Made by a program: the position numbers and the translations under genes. Below, piece after piece: positions 57,080 through 64,000 of a DNA stretch of 64,000 nt. The stretch spans positions 16,245,187 to 16,309,186 of the forward strand of contig OX638368.1 in assembly GCA_951812925.1 (NCBI GenBank), written 5' to 3'. The stretch is from Calliopum simillimum (Eukaryota; Arthropoda; Insecta; Diptera; Lauxaniidae). Under the pieces are notes generated by a model. The model made no database searches and had not been told where the DNA came from. It was given only the letters and a program-made list of their open reading frames with translations. The stretch's first letter is position 1. The number at the start of each line of letters is the position of its first letter.

Positions 57080-57257
57080 TTAATTGATTTGACTAGATGT
57101 GTTTTTTATTTTACTCGAAACCAATTATTTGACAAAGTTTTCTGAATTTCTTGTTTTCGAATTTAAAAAAAAAATGTCAAGTTTAGAAATATGCCTTAAT
57201 TTTCGGTTTCTGTAGACCAGTCATAACCATACTTTGAGATAACCATTCTACAATATT

Positions 57258-58165
57258 TTTTTATACCCTACATCCAGGTATATTCACTTCGTTCTTCAGT
57301 TTGTAACGCAGAGGAGGAGGCGCGGCAGTTATGGAAAAGTATATATATTCTTGATAAGCTTCACCTCCTGAGCCGATATAGCCATGTCCGTCTGTCTGTC
57401 TATCTGGATGTATTTCTGTCTGTCCGTTGAAATCATTTTAATATTTTTTGAGAGCAAGATAATTTGTCGTCAAAGTCAGCTCGTCGTATTGAAAACGAGC
57501 GAAATCGATCAACGGAAACGTCTACCGCCAATACAAAATATGTATTCAAAATTAAACTTTAGGAGTATTTTTCAAGACAATGAAACCAAAATACACATAA
57601 ATACTAAGGACGGTAAGCGCAAGCTCTGAGAAAAAACCTGGCGAACGCCGAAAAGAGGGCGTGGCACCTCCCATATAAGCAAAAGTTTCAAAATGCTATA
57701 CAGAAAGAGTTTTTCGAGATAATCCAACTAAATTTTACTCAGACACTTAGAACAGTCAAAGGAAGCTCTTAGCAAAAACTAGACGAAATCGGACGAAATT
57801 GCGTGGCACCTCGCAAAAAGCTTCAAAGTGCTATACTGAAAACATTTTTTGAGATTATCCAACTAAATTTCACTCAGGAGGTAAAAACGGTTAATGCAAG
57901 CTCTGAGCAAAAACTAGGATAAGAGGCCGTGGCACCTCCCGTACAAGCAAATGATCCAAAATGCTTTACTGTAAGCGTTTTTTGAGATAATCCAACCAAA
58001 CTTCACTCAGACACTAAGAACAGTATGTGCAAAATCTGAGCAAAAGCTATGCGAATTTGGACAAGAGGTTGTGACACCTCGCGTACAAGCCAAATATTAA
58101 AAAAACTACAGTGTAAGGTATTTAATGTTTGGCCAGGCCAAAGGTAACTCTCTTGCTATTTTTTT
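57258..58165 (+). mobile_element. DINE-1-like element, full copy
   Basis: It begins TTTATACCCTACATCCAGGT and has the GTTTGTAACGCAGAGGAGGA block, CATGTCCGTCTGTCTGTC, about four CAAGCTCTG...GTGGCACCTC units, and ends GTGTAAGGTATTTAA...GGCCAGGCCAAAGGTAA. It is more diverged than the 46899 copy. Confidence 0.85.
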
Positions 58166-58224
58166 TTTTTTTTTTTCCAATCAGACTAAACTTTTGAACC
58201 GTTAAGATAAGTTTAACAAACTTA

Positions 58225-60653
58225 GGGCCGTTTTCTCAATGTCCGGTTAAATTTGTTCTTAACCGTACGATTGCTAACCATACGACAAATGAAATCAATG
58301 AATTCGTTTTCACAAAGTGCTGATTAACTAACCAGAGGTTTGCTCATCGATTGTGAATTTTTCGATGTCAAAAAGACAATTTCAAATAAATTAAATCAAA
58401 ATAAAAAAATAAAAATATTTCATTAATTTAAAAAAAAAATGGAAGACTTGAAATATTTTTAATTCTAACGAATTTATTTGAATCTTTTGTATAGGAACAT
58501 TTAGCTATTGGAATTATCTTCCAAATGTTATGCATTTTGTACCAACTAACTTAAATGTACGCTGAAAAATTAGGTTTTTATAAAACAAGAAGACTGGGGC
58601 GGCTACAATTCGATGCCTTAAGGGGTATGGTATAGGTATGTAGTTAAAAAATATTTTTTTTCTTGGACAAGATTATACTTAACATTAGAGATCATTTTTT
58701 TACTTTAATGAGGATAATAATGAAATCAACAAGCTGATGGCTTACGGAAACTATTTGAGTACAACTTAAAATGAAAGTGGCTATTGTGTTTAAATGCATG
58801 CTTTTGTAAAAAATCGTTAACTGGATACGAACTTACTTTGCTTCAACATGAAAGACATATACCTTAATCCAGGGGTTGAAATAAGAAAAAGTTATTACTG
58901 CAGATTTTTTTTTTTTAATTTGCATTTTTAGCAAAATTTTTTTAACGTCTTATTCAAGTGATCAATATTAAATATTAATATTAAATAACAGATATCATGG
59001 CAATGGTTCAATTTAAAATTGAAAATTTATAGTGAAATTTTCTTCGAATACATTTATAAAAATATGTTTAAAGTAGAGTTGCCGAGTACTTATTGTGGTT
59101 GCTACATTTTAGCCCAAATTGGTGAGGTAAGACAACTAAAACAACGGTTATAAGCGAAATAAAATGAGTATTTAGTTTCAACGATTAACGCAAAACAAAG
59201 TAATATGAATTTGGGTGAAAATTATTATTACAATTTTTTACAATATTCTGAAGTTATTACTGCAAATTTGAAGTTATTACTGCAGAAATAGGGTATTACT
59301 ACAGCTTATTTCAATGCCTGCCTTAATCAACATTTAACTGCACAGGCACTCAAAAGAAAAATATTTGTCTAAACACAATACTTCTTATATGCAGTCTTAT
59401 AAACTTGTTGACGCTTAATCGGACCATATCCTTAGAATTGTGAATATACCTGCAGAATTTTGAGATATCCTTGCTTAAAGTTGGCGAAAATGCTGTTTTA
59501 AGAATTATAGTGTAGCTACAGGAAAAAGTGAAATTCTCTTTTTTAATGATATCGAAAAGCCAGGGTATGAAATCTATTTGTGCCAACAAAAATGGGCGAT
59601 GCCACTTCCCCAAAACATTTTGTCCTGTTGGAAAAGTTTGAAGGTGTGTTTTGATAAGAAAGGGTGAGTCTATCCAATGCCATTAAAAAACAGAGTTTCG
59701 CCTTTTCATGTAGCTACGCCGTAAGTTTTAAAACATTATTTTCTCCAACTTCAAGCAAGGATTGACAATTCGGAAGACGCAGTCCGATTCAGCGCCGAAA
59801 GAATCATAAGACTGCATATAAGAAGTATTGCGTTCAGAAAACTTTTTTAGGAGCCTGTACTATTTTGAATCACAAAATCTTAACTTTTTTTATTTTGATC
59901 TTGGCCCTCGAAATTCACCAAAAAAACTGCAATTGTAGGCCCTTGTGGGTTCAACTCCATCTTTGAATGCAACGTATAATATTTTTTGATAACCCAATTC
60001 TTAATAGTTAATCAAATATCGAACGCATTTCTCATGACACCTCAGTAGTATCTCATAAAAGGATTAAAAGTTTGGGTTTTTTTATCTGTGTTTATAGTCA
60101 CCGATGCGGAGGAAGTAATTAAGAAGTTGGGCACATTTAATTTCGAATTATTATTAACACAAAAACTTATATTATATAGAAAATCCATCGATCGGTTCTT
60201 TGACTATATGGTTTTTCTTCAATGAAGGATTTCCAAAGGCAACTTCTAATTTGAGTTTCTTTAAATTTTTACATCAAAAATTGGATGTTTATGAAAACCG
60301 AATAACGTCGCTGTGAGATTTTTTTCAAGCCCACGTCTCTATAAAAGGATTCGTTGAATCAATTTAAAATGTATATGCTCTACTATCATTTATTCAAAAT
60401 ATGTTTATTGTATTTCATATGAAAGCTCGTAACCCCTTAATTTTATGACAATTTTTAATTTTCATTTAAAATAAAAATATTTTTTGTGATTTGTTCTTCT
60501 GATTAGAAACTAACTGGAACAGCATCTTGCCGTTAACTTAATCAGAACTTGACAAACTGATTACTACTAACCAGATATTGAAAAAACGCTTTTCTTTCTA
60601 ACTGCTGGTTAAAGTTCTGATTAGTGCTTAACCGGACATTGAGAAAACGGCCC
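58225..60653. mobile_element. 2.4-kb Harbinger-like non-autonomous element
   Basis: GGGCCGTTTTCTCAATGTCC at the left is exactly complemented at 60634-60653. TTA flanks both sides (58222-58224, 60654-60656). Subterminal TTAACC/CTGATTA phrases also repeat in inverted form. No transposase frame survives. A second inverted pair (ACTTCTTATATGCAGTC at about 59380 and its complement at about 59810) marks another element nested inside. Confidence 0.85.
59345..59850. mobile_element. Foldback element nested in the 58225-60653 element
   Basis: CAATACTTCTTATATGCAGT and the following CTTAT at about 59376-59400 are perfectly complemented at about 59807-59831. The rest of the interior is unrelated AT-rich DNA. 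Confidence 0.6.
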
Positions 60654-60684
60654 TTAAAGATTTTTTAAATAAAAATAAAAGGTA

Positions 60685-61884
60685 GGGGAATGTCGTATAG
60701 GTTGGGACGCCGTATAAGTTGGGACATCCGTTTTTCTTGAATTTTCAATACTGGCGACACCTATGTTTCAACTGTCGAAGTAAAGTCTGTTTATAACCTA
60801 ACGTTTCATGTGCAAAAGATCGAAGAACTACTGTTGATTACATCCATTCCAAACAAAGAGTAAATTGTCATATCAAAAAGATCTTTTCGATAGTTTCTGC
60901 GTGTTCGTATTTTGCCGAACTTAAACCAATTATTTCGAGTAAGTGTGTTCAATGTGTCTTGTATTCAGTGTATTTTCATTGCGTGAAAGAGCATATATTA
61001 TTTTTGGGCTTTCACGAAATGGCAACTTTGTAAAGGTTGGGACACTCATGTCGTATAAGTTGGGACAGCACTTTTTTTTTATTCCAAGGCATTGCGATAC
61101 CATTTAAATTATATTTTTACAATATTTGATGAATGCAATTGTATTTATAATAATTAAAAAGCATTTATTAAAGAATTTTTGAAGATTGTGACGCATTTAT
61201 GTGAAATGAGTTTGGCAAGTTCATTGACGCCCGAAAAACCGATCGTGGAATTATTGATTTCAATGCATTGGTCGCAGAAATCAAGGAAATAAAATTGGCT
61301 AAGGCATTCGATCCACCAGAAAAGCCCATAAAATCCCAAAATGCAGTTTGGCGAGGTATACCCAAAAATTGAATGATAAAATTAAAGACATTTCAACCAT
61401 TGATAACGATGCATTGTTAAAGCTGGTTAAAAGAGTTGCTTCGCACGCCAATCCGTTGATAGTATCTTGTGTCCCGCACAAGAAGTACCTTAAAAATAAA
61501 ATATGCGGAACAGTTTCTTCACCTGTACAAACTGCTAATCATATTAGGCGGAATATTATTTATTTTTACCCAAATTGTTTCTTTGAAATATGACGTTTGA
61601 ATAAATGAAAATAATATCATGCAGATTAACTTAACTTTTTGGCTCACTTTGTGATTTTTGAAAGTGTCCCAACTTATACGGCAAATTTTTTTTCGGCAAA
61701 AAAAGTTGTCTTCATTAAAATGGCCATAACTTTTGATCTGATCACGATATCAAATAACTTTCTATGAAAAAGTTGTAGCCGATGAATATACCTTTTTATT
61801 GGTTTATTTAAATTAACAATTTTTCGATCCGTTTCAAAACCACTGACCAAAAACAAAACCGTCCCAAACTTGACGACATTCCCT
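60685..61884. mobile_element. 1.2-kb TA-flanked DNA transposon with broken frame
   Basis: GGGGAATGTCGTATA and TTGGGACG at the left end are matched by CGTCCCAA..TTGACGACATTCCC at the right. TA flanks both sides. Subterminal GTATAAGTTGGGACA repeats recur at 60712, 61050 and 61665 (complement). The interior has coding-like stretches (GIIDFNALVAEIKEIKLAKA, SQNAVWRG and KLNDKIKDISTIDNDALLKL, in shifted frames) that look like a decayed protein of unknown family. Confidence 0.7.
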
Positions 61885-61886
61885 TA

Positions 61887-62631
61887 CTCAAAACTTTTTC
61901 CTTCGAAAATAGGTTTTTGGCTTATGTTTCAATAAGTTAAAAAAACTCAAAATCAACCTTATAAAAAATCTTTTATTTTCAACAATTTTATTTAGGATTA
62001 TTATGACTTTTATTTTTAAAGGTATTTTTTCTAAGATTTTTTGAGCTTTTTGGAATAAAAGTTAAAAAAAATTTCAAAACCATTTAGTTTGAAAAAAAAC
62101 ATTTAAAAAAAAAATGTTTGAAAACATTTATGATAGAAGTTTTTATAAACTTTTATAAATGGTGTCATAATTCACGCAAGATATGAAATTGCCAACATTT
62201 GTGCGATTAAGTGTAGCCAGCCAAAACAAGAAAACAATTTAGGGTAAGTAGAAATGGAGCATTATTTGAAATTCTTGTGTGGACTTTCACCAACACTCTC
62301 ACGCACTGCTTCGATATAGATTACACCTTTCGACACAAAAAAAAACACATGAGAAAATCCAAAAAATTCTTAAAGAAGACGTTAAAAAAAAATACCCGTG
62401 TCTCGTGGTTTTTCTCCAGCACGTCACATTTTTATTTAATCGATTTTTGAAGTTTTTTTTTCCACTGTATATGAAAAAAACAAAAATACCGCATTCTTGT
62501 GTTAAATCGATGAATTTAACTATATGATCCTTACATCTGAGGTGTATCATGTGTTCAGCAAACTTATGCAAGATATTGCGGGGAATATTTTTGTAGAAAA
62601 TTTTAACCCTGTTTGATCTCCACATGTGGGT
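61887..62631. other. Spacer, nothing recognised
   Basis: Overlapping frames on both strands near 62279-62634 are low complexity. The phrase ATAATTCACGCAAGATATGAA (62166) is shared with 28956. Confidence 0.4.
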
Positions 62632-62709
62632 CATTTTTGCCTTTTTCTTAAAAAGGTCATTTTTGCCTTTTTCTTAAAAAGGTAATTTTTGCCTTTTTCT
62701 TAAAAAGGT
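62632..62709. repeat. 26-bp tandem repeat, three copies, self-complementary
   Basis: CATTTTTGCCTTTTTCTTAA plus AAAGGT repeats three times. Each unit contains CCTTTTT-CTT-AAAAAGG, a short hairpin. Confidence 0.9.
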
Positions 62710-62754
62710 ACAAAAATGACACCTAAAACAGGGGAATATTGAGTCAGTATGTAG

Positions 62755-63615
62755 GGTAGAACGGGGTTAAATCGCCACGAGGTTAAACAACCAATTGCCT
62801 CTAATTTTTTTTAATAAAGTCGAATCGAACGACCGTCGGTACAGTAGATAGTGGTCGATACAACGCAACTTTGGCAAAAGGTTCCACTACCGCACGTGTG
62901 TTATAACCTGAGTTCTGACGAAAGAAAGATTTGATGCGTCCTCGCCGCAATATTTTCAGTCGACAAAAGTTCAAAATTTTACAAATCAGTGAAGTGCAGA
63001 AAGAAAGGTAAGTGTTTTCTGAGAGCAGAATTTCATGCTGAGTCCAAATCTGTAATTGGTTTTCCAAAATTTAATTTAGTTAAAAAGTTATTCGCCTTAA
63101 AATAAACAAAATCACGTGGGGTTAAATAACCAGAAGGAGAAACAGGCATTGGCGACTACGGTAAGTACGGAAAAAAAGATTCTAAAGAAATTTTCCGAGC
63201 AAAAACCAAGACATGGCAGCCAAAAACAATACTCGTCGTTCCAAAAGAAATCGTCCAAGAAAAGTAGTATACGTCGAGGAAAGTGACTCCAGCGATTAAT
63301 GAAGCTCAGGACAAACTTTTTCAAGTTAATTTTGTTCTTTTATAACGTTTTGTAAAATTCTGATAAAATAAAACCCTTAAAATAACAATGTTGGTCACTT
63401 TTATTGTAAAAAGGTGGGGTAAAACAACCATTTCACACTTTTTGTTCAAATGCAAACACTGGATAAATTATGCGAGTTTGAAAAAAAATGTTTGTATGAA
63501 TTTTGTAACAAAGGGTTCAACGAACCAGGAACAGTTGAAATTTTCAAATTATTATCATAAACAAAGTTTTTACAGACTGCCAAGCACAAAAGTGGTTGTT
63601 TAACCCCGTTCTACC
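62755..63615. mobile_element. 860-bp TIR element with small basic-acidic frame
   Basis: GGTAGAACGGGGTTAAA at the left is complemented by TTTAACCCCGTTCTACC at the right. CGTGGGGTTAAATAACCA (63115) and GGTGGGGTAAAACAACCA (63410) repeat the terminal phrase inside. A 28-codon frame (63213-63299) encodes a basic stretch then EESDSSD, like the C-terminal tail of pogo/Tigger transposases; this is a weak hint at ancestry. Confidence 0.75.
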
Positions 63616-63837
63616 GTACTACAGAAATATTTGCTATACAATTTCACTACTAGTTGCTGAACACTTAAAAAGCAAAATTTTATCCCGAAAGCAAAAAAAT
63701 CGTTAAAATCAGTAAGCAGTTCTAACAATAAATATTTCCAAATTTCACCCCACTGTAAAACTCTAAAACTACATTTTGGACAAAACTCGTTCTCACACGA
63801 TCATAACGAAATCACACAAGGATCATTTTCCTAGAAT

Positions 63838-63920
63838 ACATTAACCTATTATATCCTGTTTTTATGGATCTTTTTGACCCCTTTTTCTAAAACTTAGCCA
63901 CAATGGGTTAAAAAAATTTG
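63838..63920. repeat. Dispersed repeat shared with 45645-45720
   Basis: ACC.ATTATATC.TGT.TTTA and TCTTTTTGACCCCTTTT occur in the same order at both places. Family unknown. The remaining bases to 64000 show nothing else. Confidence 0.45.
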
Positions 63921-64000
63921 CAAAAATATCCTACAAAAACGAAAAATTCTTAAAAATTAAGGTAAGCGCGTCAGGGATGTAACTAATATGCAATGTGAAA

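Noticed and set aside
62279..62634. Overlapping frames on both strands
   Set aside because: Low-complexity A/T-rich sequence; neither has recognisable motifs.

Overview
The window is nuclear DNA of a higher fly (Diptera, Brachycera). The evidence is an odorant receptor whose translation matches Or83a of Drosophila, INE-1/DINE-1-type repeats, short fly-like introns, and very AT-rich intergenic DNA full of transposon relics. A tephritid-like fly is possible, but the sequence does not settle the species. All calls were made by reading the sequence; nothing was searched.

Layout. (1) 1-10217 is a nearly complete Ty3/Gypsy LTR retrotransposon with visually identical LTRs, a tRNA-Lys-type primer binding site, an intact gag and an intact pol in the -1 frame. 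Its Gag carries an N-terminal RING-H2 finger. (2) 11788-12930 is about 1.1 kb of nearly perfect (CCTAA)n, which is the insect telomere repeat TTAGG on the other strand. (3) 14454-18839 is an Or83a orthologue with six exons and a TATA box. (4) 18999-24594 holds a 2.2-kb palindromic transposon and a 1.9-kb inverted-repeat element containing two minisatellites. (5) 26422-41656, minus strand, is a four-exon gene for a ubiquitin domain-containing protein (UBTD1/2 family). Its large introns are filled with LINE, Helitron-like and foldback elements, plus a dense mosaic of the motif GGGCGTTATTTCG in both orientations. (6) 42-54 kb is mostly transposon relics (Harbinger, mariner, Tc1, RTE, an RNase H-bearing LINE, DINE-1, MITEs) and a broken secreted coiled-coil gene. 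(7) 55076-56273 is a four-exon secreted CAP-superfamily (antigen 5-like) gene with a TATA box. (8) 56.4-63.9 kb is a row of inverted-repeat-bounded non-autonomous DNA transposons (piggyBac-like, Harbinger-like, TA-type).

Three host genes are well supported: Or83a, the UBTD homologue and the CAP gene. They are unrelated in function: olfactory receptor, ubiquitin-pathway adaptor and secreted protein. The remainder is mobile or repeated DNA. The most unusual items are the RING-Gag retrotransposon, the interstitial TTAGG array in a fly, and the GGGCGTTATTTCG mosaic in UBTD intron 1.
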